Assembly: GCA_032622095.1 (NCBI GenBank)
Contig: CP136069.1
Coordinates: 126,811,450 to 126,875,449 of the forward strand
Origin: Siphonodentalium dalli
Lineage: Eukaryota; Mollusca; Scaphopoda; Gadilida; Siphonodentaliidae
Reading direction: 5' to 3'
Length of the DNA stretch: 64,000 nucleotides
The translations under genes were made by a program, and so were the position numbers. A model generated the notes under the pieces. It did not search any database and had not been told where the DNA came from. It worked only from the letters and a program-made list of their open reading frames with translations. How positions within the stretch are numbered: position 1 is the stretch's first letter; every line of letters starts with the position of its first letter. Positions 57,177 to 64,000 of this stretch are shown in pieces.

Positions 57177-57283
57177 ATTACAAAATGTGTCTGATTTGGA
57201 AAATATCATTTACGTGCGTCGATGTTTTGAATTTTCGTTACATGAAAGATATGTTTATGTTACATTAAAGATGTTCTTATGTG
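57177..57283 (+). CDS. Candidate internal exon (unknown gene)
   Basis: Strong acceptor CTTGTTCTTCTTTCAG and donor TGTG/GTAAGTCG bracket 107 nt that are fully open in one frame (LQNVSDLENIIYVRRCFEFS then LHERYVYVTLKMFLC), phase 2 in and 1 out. A diverged copy 384 bp downstream is also open in the matching frame. Upstream, an open, cysteine-containing stretch (about 56960-57115, LHCNVLCCNSPKRYKRDQYC) may be the preceding exon. No family recognised. Confidence 0.45.
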
Positions 57284-57560
57284 GTAAGTCGATTTTGCAT
57301 TTCATGTGATTGTTATGAAACCATGATAGCCGGGAGAAAACATCAATTATAACGAGACTGTTACTTTGTATTAGTTATTCCTTCGGTTGCAACATGATTC
57401 CGTGTACGATCTAACTCAAATCGAGTGGCCGTTACAGTAAATACAACAACTGTTATCCAGAGGACATGCCTGTTGCATTTAATAATGTTTTCTCTTTTCT
57501 TTGCCTCGGAAATATATCACACGATATACATAATATTTAATTGGTTATGTTTGTCTTTCA

Positions 57561-57671
57561 ACTCGAACTATTTTTCTGGTTTGGATAATAGTAGCCTTTC
57601 TAGTGTTAAATTTGGGAAATTAGTGTTACACGAGGGATATATGTATGGTATAGTAAGGATATTGATATGTT
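57561..57671 (+). pseudogene. Decayed or unspliceable copy of the 57.18-kb exon
   Basis: 111 nt open as NYFSGLDNSSLSSVKFGKLV then LHEGYMYGIVRILIC. It aligns with the first copy over LHE.Y.Y...(R/K)...C. The donor site is kept (T/GTGAGTTG, same phase) but the acceptor reads GTCTTTCAA instead of ..CAG. So the exon has lost its 3' splice site. Confidence 0.45.
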
Positions 57672-57734
57672 GTGAGTTGATTATGCGTTAGGGGGACGTC
57701 TTTTAAACAATATGGCCATCCCAGATATCATGAC

Positions 57735-58375
57735 TACGTTGGCATAATGTCGGCACGGTTGGCATTAGGTTTGGTTGGGTTGACGTTGTTGGTCCTTGGT
57801 TGGCCCAACGTATTCCTCCCAACCGTTGGAAATATAACGTTGGCCCAACGTTGTGCCAATGCGAACATGCCAACGGAATTATCTGCAGTAAATTGGTTGG
57901 GTTGGCGTGGTTGGCCCTTGGTTGGCCCAACGTATTCCTCCCAACCGTTGGAAATATAACGTTGGCCCCCAACGTTGAGCCATCGCGAACATGCCAACGG
58001 AATTATCTGCAGTAAATTGGTTGGGTTGGCGTGGTTGGCCTTTGGTTGGCCCAACGTATTCCTCCAAACCGTTGGAAATATAACGTTGGCCAACGTTGTG
58101 CCCATCGCGAACATGCCAACGGAATTATCTGCAGTAAATTGGTTGGGTTGGTGTGGTTGGGCCTTGGTTGGCCCAACGTATTCATCCCAACCGTTGAAAG
58201 TATAACGTTGGGCCAACGCCAACACGAAAATGGAATTTACTGTACACATCACATTGGGGTTTGGGTTTACGTTGTTGGCCCTTGGTTGACCCCAATTAAG
58301 GTATTCCTCCCATGCAACAGTTGGATTTATAACGTTGGTCCAATGTTGGGTCAACGCTAACGGCCTCATGGTAGT
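57735..58375 (+). repeat. Satellite of about 122 bp, five units, rich in CCAACGTTGG palindromes
   Basis: TGGCCCAACGTATTC falls at 57801, 57923, 58047 and 58169, with a variant at about 58287. The unit also has CCAACCGTTGGAAATATAAC, GTTGGCCCAACGTTG and ATGCCAACGGAATTATCTGC. A 225-codon minus-strand ORF (57734-58411) and several plus ORFs are satellite translations. Confidence 0.93.
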
Positions 58376-58499
58376 CCAATTACATATAGCGTACATACAT
58401 ATAAATCTCAACGATATGCCGATACTTTATGTTCCGTAAACACACGTACAATCATTGCTGACACAATATATGCTACGATATGTCACAAAATACGTTGGA

Positions 58500-58550
58500 T
58501 GGTGTCGGTTGGTATATCGTTGGCCCAACGTAATGCCAACGTAGATGACG
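58500..58550 (+). repeat. Isolated CCAACGTTGG-type fragment
   Basis: GTTGGCCCAACGTAATGCCA near 58520, separate from the main array. Confidence 0.6.
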
Positions 58551-58740
58551 TAGAAAGCTCTGACGTCAAACTCTACGCGCATGCACACAACGGATCAGGC
58601 GTCTGCTTTTCTTATTGCGCGCTTTGTTCTGGTTCTCGTTCAGTGTTGCTGCTGGTATTGATTTGAGCAAATAAAGGATTCAGTTTCTTTAATTTGGAAT
58701 TCAAGGATTTGTTCGTTCTGTAGATGCTGCCATCGGTCAT

Positions 58741-58934
58741 CGAGTCGCTATCCGAGGTAGGTTTACGTTTGTGAGAAACTACTCTTTTGTGTAAAACTAA
58801 TTATTTTTCCCAATATTTTTCTCGGAATCAAAAAGTTTCCCTAATATTTGCACGGCGTATATATAAGTTATAGCGGAGAATACTTATTGACATGCATAGT
58901 AGTTTCTCACAAACTTGCATCAGACAGCGACATG
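58741..58934. mobile_element. MITE-like inverted repeat, about 42-bp arms
   Basis: CGAGTCGCTATCCGAGGTAG, GTTTGTGAGAAACTACT is mirrored by AGTAGTTTCTCACAAAC..CAGACAGCGACATG. 194 bp. Confidence 0.65.
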
Positions 58935-58989
58935 GTGGCTGAAGGTGGTAACTGAATTATGAACGGATTATTGGATGCCACAAAAAAAA

Positions 58990-59167
58990 TACAAAATTCC
59001 CCAACGTTATGCCAACCAATTTAGTTTGAGTTCCCAACGTTGTCCCTCCGTTGGGTCAACGTTATGCCATCCAAAGGGTTTCGTTTCCAACGTTGGGCCA
59101 ACGCTCTGTATATGTCATCCAACGTTGGCCCAACATAGGCCCAATGCGTTGGCCCAACGTTGACACA
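58990..59167 (+). repeat. CCAACGTTGGGCCAACG cluster
   Basis: At least six copies of CCAACGTT(G/A)(T/G).CC(A/C)-type palindrome, same motif as the 57.7-58.4 kb array but with irregular spacing. Confidence 0.8.
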
Positions 59168-59515
59168 ATGAGCAACATTACGTTGGTCCAAGTGGTTGTG
59201 GGTGGTGAGGAGATATGTGAGGAAGTCGAGCAAGGTAGCGTGGTCAGTGAAAGTTGTGAGCAGAGTGGTGTGCGCGTCGATGTGACTGTTGTTGATGAGG
59301 ACATAGTTGATGGAAGCTGGGTTGAACACGATTATTGCAAGAATTATGAGTCGAGCATGCACCAAGGTTCACAGGTAGAGGTTGCCGCGGAAATACGGGG
59401 CGAGCAGATATGTAAGAAGACGGTGGTTGAGCAAGGTGTTGCGTTAAATATTCTAACTGCTTTTGCTGGCCGAAAAAATGTAATGACATTTCTTGGTATA
59501 ATTATGATGAAGTGA
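59168..59515 (+). CDS. Uncharacterised ORF, 115 residues
   Basis: Begins MSNITLVQVVVGGEEICEEV at the edge of the satellite. GC content and codon use differ from the surroundings. Two internal segments resemble each other, GGEEICEEVEQGSVV (about residues 12-26) and RGEQICKKTVVEQGVA, separated by an acidic part (VDEDIVDGSWVEHDYC). No known domain, signal peptide or membrane segment. It may be one exon of a larger gene, since CACAG/GTAGAG and AAAAAT/GTAATG donors occur inside. Confidence 0.4.
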   Translation: MSNITLVQVVVGGEEICEEVEQGSVVSESCEQSGVRVDVTVVDEDIVDGSWVEHDYCKNYESSMHQGSQVEVAAEIRGEQICKKTVVEQGVALNILTAFAGRKNVMTFLGIIMMK

Positions 59516-59655
59516 TCTCGTTTATTCCAGATCCACAACTGATCGAGGGGTCTCATTCACATTTCGCTGTTGGGGAATGTGTGTGGGACTCGGCGATGAG
59601 TAAACTGTTTTAAAAGTTATCATTACTTCACCTCACTAATATACTTTTTTTATAT

Positions 59656-59727
59656 GTGAATATAATCACAGGTCCCCAGAACAAAAATTGTGGTAAATTT
59701 TTGTTCTGGGGACCTGTGAATATAATG
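59656..59727. mobile_element. Tiny hairpin with perfect 23-bp arms and direct flanks
   Basis: CACAGGTCCCCAGAACAAAA (59667) is perfectly mirrored to 59718 around a 6-bp loop. GTGAATATAAT lies at 59656-59666 and again at 59716-59726. It looks like a minimal MITE or a very stable hairpin. Confidence 0.75.
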
Positions 59728-59939
59728 AAGGTGGAATTCATGCTTGTAATGATGAATTCGAGCAACGTGCATCGGGATAGCTTATCTAACACCAGGAACA
59801 TGTACTTATAGTTATGAAACACGGACATGCACTTGTTTTAATTTATCTCAACCGAGCACAAAGCTAAACGAGACAGGTATATACGAAAGGGATTCAAATA
59901 TACAATGTGTGCTAATTTACATGTATCCGGATAATCCCA

Positions 59940-60790
59940 TAGCATATCCCTGTCGTACGTTACTCGAATCTATCACACTAGTTTAACCAACACACAATAT
60001 TCTTTATCCTTACATATTGTCCAGTACGCGGGCAGCTCTTCACCACATAGTTGTATTATATTTAAACACAAACGAATGTTATAGTGTACGTTCATATTAT
60101 GTCATCTGATAAAGCAAGGGATAGAGTGTTCACCCGACTATAACCAATGTCTATCGTGTAACGACAATTTATTTACTATAGCACAAGACACGATGGTATT
60201 CAGTTAACAATATTCGTTATACCATATGTGTACTAAATGTGTAAAAAACAGTGGGGCATTTATTATGAAAAGAAATTCCACAAATTGAACCTCGTTTTAT
60301 ATAATAGCCTGTATATATGCTATGCGCCTTTTTTGTCAATCGTGTAATCTTTACTGTAACGCACATAATATATTGATATAGAAATACGCGTCAGAAAACA
60401 TCATTAAGTATTTGGGACATGAATTCTAGCGAGAATAGCCATAATATTGAATTTGCACTGATTGCAGTACATGATTATGATACCTATATGTATACAAATG
60501 ACATTTCGCATATGACTGTGTCAGTTGTGTAACGTTGTGGTCCTTACTGTAACAAAGCCTATTCCTACATCGTATACCAAACGTCAGATATCCTGATTGT
60601 GTAGTTCGTCGCTGTATTTTCTTTATGAATAACAGGTTTTATCATCTTGTTAGCACATTTCGTAACTCTGCATTTCGACATGGCTTTTATACAGAAATTT
60701 ATCAGATATTGTCCACCCCGTAGCAAATATGTGTCTTTCGTGTTGCGCTGAAGTCCGTCGTGTAACACATATTGTTTTTTCATCTATAAA
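59940..60790 (-). repeat. Degenerate repeat, period about 185 bp
   Basis: TGTAACG..TTTACTGTAAC-type boxes near 60160, 60345, 60530 and 60755. On the minus strand each reads GTTACAGTAAAGATTACACG-like, resembling the plus-strand GGCCGTTACAGTAAATACAA at 57.43 kb. Minus-strand ORFs 60565-60783 and 60650-60856 may be relics of the same coding units. Confidence 0.5.
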
Positions 60791-61532
60791 TGAAACGTTA
60801 TATATTTCAATTCCAGTTTTGTTCAATATTTGATGGACAAGGAGTGTCAAATTCAATATTATGTTAGAGAGTGTGTGACCTTTGATTATCTTGATTTAAT
60901 AAAGTTTAATGTTGTGTTGAAATTAAATTTTTCTGAGAAAAATGAGTTCCATTGTGGCCCCCATTGAAAACCAGCTATACAAAGGGTAAATGTTTTCTCG
61001 ATCTATGCATTACCGGTCAATACTCAATTCGGATAAAAAAGTACTCCAATATCTCTATTCTGAAAAATGATATACCAGATGACAATACTGTTACAGAAGA
61101 GACATAATTTCCAGACATCCACCATTCATAGCATCATAAAATATCAGTGCTGGATGTTTAAGCTCGAACATCAGTTGTTTCTTCCAGTTCAATAGCTATA
61201 TATCTCGAAATGACAACAACTTTCCCCATTATCGGAACTAAAAAAATGCCATGTGGCATATCTGTAATTTTGACCAAAATTGATATTGACTCATATACAA
61301 TATTTACAATAGGTCACAAAAAAACAATTGTTACACAATCATACATATATTAATATAGAATATGATAAATGTATAGATATATCATAATATGTATTATAAT
61401 ATCTTATATATATATAATTATATTATAATTTAAGTCTTTATAATATCATTATCATCATATTTTGACTGCAATAATTATTCGCTACTATAAATAATGTACC
61501 TAATCACAAGTTTTTAAATTTGGAATAATCGC
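60791..61532. other. No supported gene
   Basis: AT-rich. Contains the GACTCATATACAATA region mirrored at 56.29 kb and a TA-rich tract (about 61340-61460). Confidence 0.35.
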
Positions 61533-62042
61533 TCAGTCATATTTTAATTTTCTGGATGCCAATTTGATAAAAATACTAATTTTTTTCAGTAGTAGTTGAT
61601 TTTCCAAAGATAACAGTCTTTCGAATTTTTCTTTCGTAGGATTCTCCCAGTAATATTTCGGGATATAGTCTGATCGAATTGCCTGTAGTTCTTTGCAAAT
61701 AATAATAAAGTGGTATTCATCACCCGTGCCATCACCGCAAATATCACAGATTTTGTCACAATTATCCACAGATTTAGATTTCCATCTTGTATATTCGACA
61801 GGCAGTTTTAGATTTGCGGTTCTAAATTTTAGCAAGATGTTTGCTAAGTGAGCCGGTAAGAAATTCAGATAGCGGCCCATGCCCGGTCTCGTTTTAATAC
61901 TCATATAAAAACGTGCTCTAGATGAGTTTGCATTCTGCATTACAGTAAATTGTTCTGTCTTGTGTCGCTCAATAAGCTCTGATTTTATAGTTCTAATTTC
62001 AGCTTTTGTTAAACCTGACTGATTTGACAACATAACACCCAT
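61533..62042 (-). pseudogene. LINE polymerase C-terminal region
   Basis: 169 codons. The frame contains MGRYLNFLPAHLANILLKFR, then LPVEYTRW, then a zinc-knuckle CDKICDICGDGTGDEYHFII with C95, C99, C102, H111 and C116, then a helical tail. This arrangement (FR..N..LP.E..RW...C..CG...GDE.HF...C) is typical of the end of many invertebrate non-LTR polymerases. No reverse transcriptase precedes it, so the copy is 5'-truncated, although this segment itself has no stop or frameshift. Confidence 0.75.
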
Positions 62043-62350
62043 AAATCATTACTTGACGTTCTTGTGTAGTATTATTTCACCTGGTGTGGTCGCGAAACTA
62101 TTTTATATTAGAAAAAATAACGATTTTGTCAGTCAACTGCGCAAAATGGTGTGAATTTTTGGTGATCAATGTTTCTTTTAGTGTAAACAAATATATTTGT
62201 CATACCAATGTCAGTACATTAGCGTTTAGTGTTAACCATAGCTAATAACTGCAAACGGCAGCCGGTCAAATTATGATATATTGTGATAAAACTTACCGTT
62301 CTTTGGACAACACCCTCCATTTTTCTCAAAAATCGACTATGACTGTCAAC
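62043..62350. other. Intergenic; possible tiny minus-strand first exon
   Basis: GAAAAATGGAGGGTGTTGTC followed by CAAAGAACG/GTAAGTTT (about 62328-62290, minus) reads as an eight-codon exon with a good donor. Unsupported beyond this. Confidence 0.2.
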
Positions 62351-62432
62351 AAAAATCAGCTAAGAAATGTCACATAAAACTGCTAAGAAGTGATCTCATA
62401 GGAGCAGTTTAGCGACAGTGCATATGAACCTC

Positions 62433-62953
62433 TCAATTATGTACACGTATATATAGGCTATACATGTAATTTGGGAGAAGGTTAATTGAAGTCGATACAT
62501 ATACGTGCAGACCTTAAGATAAGATAAGATAAAATAAGATGTAATGCAAAATACACCCAATGCGCATTTGCACATATAAGAAATACAATATATATCAACA
62601 TAAAGAATAATTTAACATGAGTAATCACATACGATATGCATGTACCTTCTCGTGAATTACTGTCATAAAAAATATATTTATGAACAATTTAGATGAAGAA
62701 ATAATACTACAATATATAATGGCAATGTACCTTATAATATATAATTATATCGGCACTATGTTTGAAAATTATCAAAGAAACTCGATCACCAGGCCACGGA
62801 ATTATTTTCGGACGTGTCTCGTTCATAACCCAAAATAATATCTACACATAATTTGATAAGAGGTATCTCAAAACGCATACATACGCGCAAGATTTCCGAG
62901 AGGTTTTGAAAAATACGCGTTTTTTTTAATATAGTTTTCGTAATTTTATTTAT
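62433..62953. other. No recognised feature
   Basis: AT-rich; AAGATAAGATAAAATAAGAT repeat near 62517. Confidence 0.4.
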
Positions 62954-63313
62954 TTAAAGGGGGACTGTACACTAAATCCGGCCATTTATGGGACCATCTC
63001 CTTTTATGCTCAACAGAATATATGCAACAAATGAATGAATTTGAGCCATGGATTAGTGCAAAATACCCTGTTGAGCTCTACGAACGATGCAAGCAACATG
63101 GTAATTATAATTAAAATGATTTTATGACTCCAGTCATAAAATAATTGTCATTATAATTACCGTGTTGTTTGCATCGTTCATATATAGAGCGCTTGCGTGT
63201 ATTTTGTACAAGTTTATCTGTGGCTCAAATTTATTCATTTGTTGCATTTATTCTACAGATTATAAAAGGAGAGTCCCATAAATGGCCGGATTTAGTGTAC
63301 AGTCCCCATTTAA
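62954..63313. mobile_element. piggyBac-like MITE, near-full palindrome
   Basis: 360 bp bounded by TTAAAGGGGGACTGTACACT and AGTGTACAGTCCCCATTTAA. The two halves are complementary along most of their length (GGCCATTTATGGGA / TCCCATAAATGGCC; ATGATTTTATGACTCCAGTC centre). A 131-residue ORF starting inside it is incidental. Confidence 0.9.
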
Positions 63314-63580
63314 AGGGACATGACTCGTTCGATCCCCACAATTTTAGTGTAAACATATTTTTATTTCCAAATCCAAAAAATAACATAATATATACAGATG
63401 TAATGACACATAGCAAACTAGAAATGTTGATATATGGAAACGAGGTTCAGACTACGAGCCCGTTGGCTTATATGGTTATATTATTCTTCTCTTTGGCTAT
63501 ACATAATTTTATAAGAGATATCTCAAAACCTTCCCACCGGAATGTTTTCCCAACAAATTCGTAGATAATTATAAAGCGCT
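63314..63580. other. No recognised feature
   Basis: Nothing beyond the tail of the incidental ORF noted for the neighbouring MITE. Confidence 0.35.
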
Positions 63581-63820
63581 GAAAATACCTGTTTTGTTTT
63601 TATTGTTGGATAAATTTGAGATCGCTTCTTTTAAGCGCCTGTTCAATGTTAGAGTTTGCGGTCGCGTAAATATTGCAACTGTGAACCATGGGTCGAAAAT
63701 CTACTGTGAACCATGGGTCGAAAATCTACTATGGGCCATGGGTCGAAAATCTAGAGCTGTCGTCGCTCTGAAACGTGTATTGGCTGCGGACACACGTACC
63801 ACATTAGCGATGGCATAGTA
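63581..63820 (+). repeat. Block shared with 26.87 kb, containing a 25-bp minisatellite
   Basis: GATAAATTTGAGATCGCTTC and neighbours match 26.87-27.04 kb. At 63679-63753 ACTGTGAACCATGGGTCGAA (unit 25 bp) is repeated three times, where the 26.9-kb copy has a single related site. The last unit reads on from an ATG as MGRKSRAVVALKRVLAADTR to a stop at about 63819. Whether this short frame is translated is unknown. Confidence 0.6.
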
Positions 63821-64000
63821 GGTGTGACAATTTATTATGGTGGAGTTTGGTGACAATTGGTCGTCATAATTAATATGCCATAGCAAGCCATGTCGTCCGC
63901 TGCATATTCGCACACTGAGTCTTCCAAAATTCGTTATAATCAGCCTTTTTCTTGTTTTGTTCCTTGTATAGTTATCTTTGTTTATTCCAGATGCTTTCTC
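63821..64000. other. No recognised feature
   Basis: Short window end with nothing identifiable. Confidence 0.4.

Larger units (their letters stand above)
54740..62432. repeat. Candidate 7.7-kb degenerate inverted duplication
   Basis: AACTGCTCCTATGAGATCAC, TTCTTAGCAGTTTTATGTG at about 54758-54800 is mirrored at about 62366-62408 almost perfectly. Further in, GAGTCAATATCAATTTTGGT (about 56289) is mirrored near 61272-61291. Further still, exon-like units at 57.0-57.7 kb (plus) face related units at 59.9-60.8 kb (minus). The order is symmetrical. The centre (57.7-59.2 kb) is a CCAACGTTGG satellite. Similarity is patchy, so an old event, or a large transposon, are both possible. Confidence 0.45.

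Noticed and set aside
57734-58411. 225-codon minus-strand ORF, the second longest in the window
   Set aside because: It is a translation of the 122-bp CCAACGTTGG satellite; the plus strand is equally open in pieces and the residues repeat every unit.
63169-63564. 131-residue ORF
   Set aside because: Its first third lies in the arm of a palindromic MITE and the rest has no supporting feature.

Overview
This window reads as nuclear DNA of a multicellular animal. It is AT-rich, has spliced genes with GT/AG introns, and is packed with short inverted-repeat transposons, non-LTR retrotransposon debris and satellites. A dispersed repeat at about 22.5-22.8 kb resembles ones I associate with molluscs, so a marine lophotrochozoan, possibly a gastropod, is my best guess. 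That is inference only. I saw no bacterial operons, tRNA, rRNA, CRISPR array or telomere repeat.

The best gene is on the minus strand from about 54.34 kb down to 40.22 kb. Five coding exons with canonical splice sites join in phase into a 178-residue protein of unrecognised family (basic N-terminus, acidic C-terminus). A GC-richer region with CRE-like and NRF1-like sites lies just upstream. Its introns are full of MITEs, a recent 1.3-kb tandem duplication and a LINE fragment. Weaker gene candidates are a spliced exon and its decayed copy at 57.2-57.7 kb, a 115-residue ORF at 59.2-59.5 kb, a 145-residue ORF at 50.1-50.6 kb, and small minus-strand ORFs inside a palindromic element at 29.2-29.9 kb.

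Layout: 0-5.8 kb holds several MITEs, a degenerate satellite and a 43-bp satellite grown inside a MITE. 5.8-8.1 kb is a broken non-LTR retrotransposon. 8.7-11 kb is a satellite of about 142 bp with two alternating monomer types. 12.2-14.1 kb is a foldback-like structure whose minisatellite switches strand in the middle. 14.3-18.5 kb is a nested inverted-repeat element with 300-bp arms and Mutator-like 9-bp target duplications. 20.4-24.8 kb is bounded by hAT-like ends. 27.1-30.6 kb is a run of unusual self-complementary repeats, including a foldback element built from a 16-bp palindrome. 30.7-39.2 kb carries piggyBac-like MITEs and a long-unit (about 0.93 kb) tandem array. 40.2-54.3 kb is the gene. 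54.7-62.4 kb looks like an old inverted duplication around a Cys-poor, Trp/Pro-encoding satellite. 62.9-64 kb has one more piggyBac-like MITE and a short minisatellite.

Three groups of non-autonomous DNA transposons can be told apart from their ends. One has TTAA-flanked ends (TTAACCCTTT, TTAAAGGTACTC, TTAAAGGGG), consistent with piggyBac. One has long inverted repeats with 9-bp direct flanks, consistent with Mutator. One is a private family with the end GCAGAATGAGGTCC. None carries a recognisable transposase here, so the enzymes must act in trans or be extinct.
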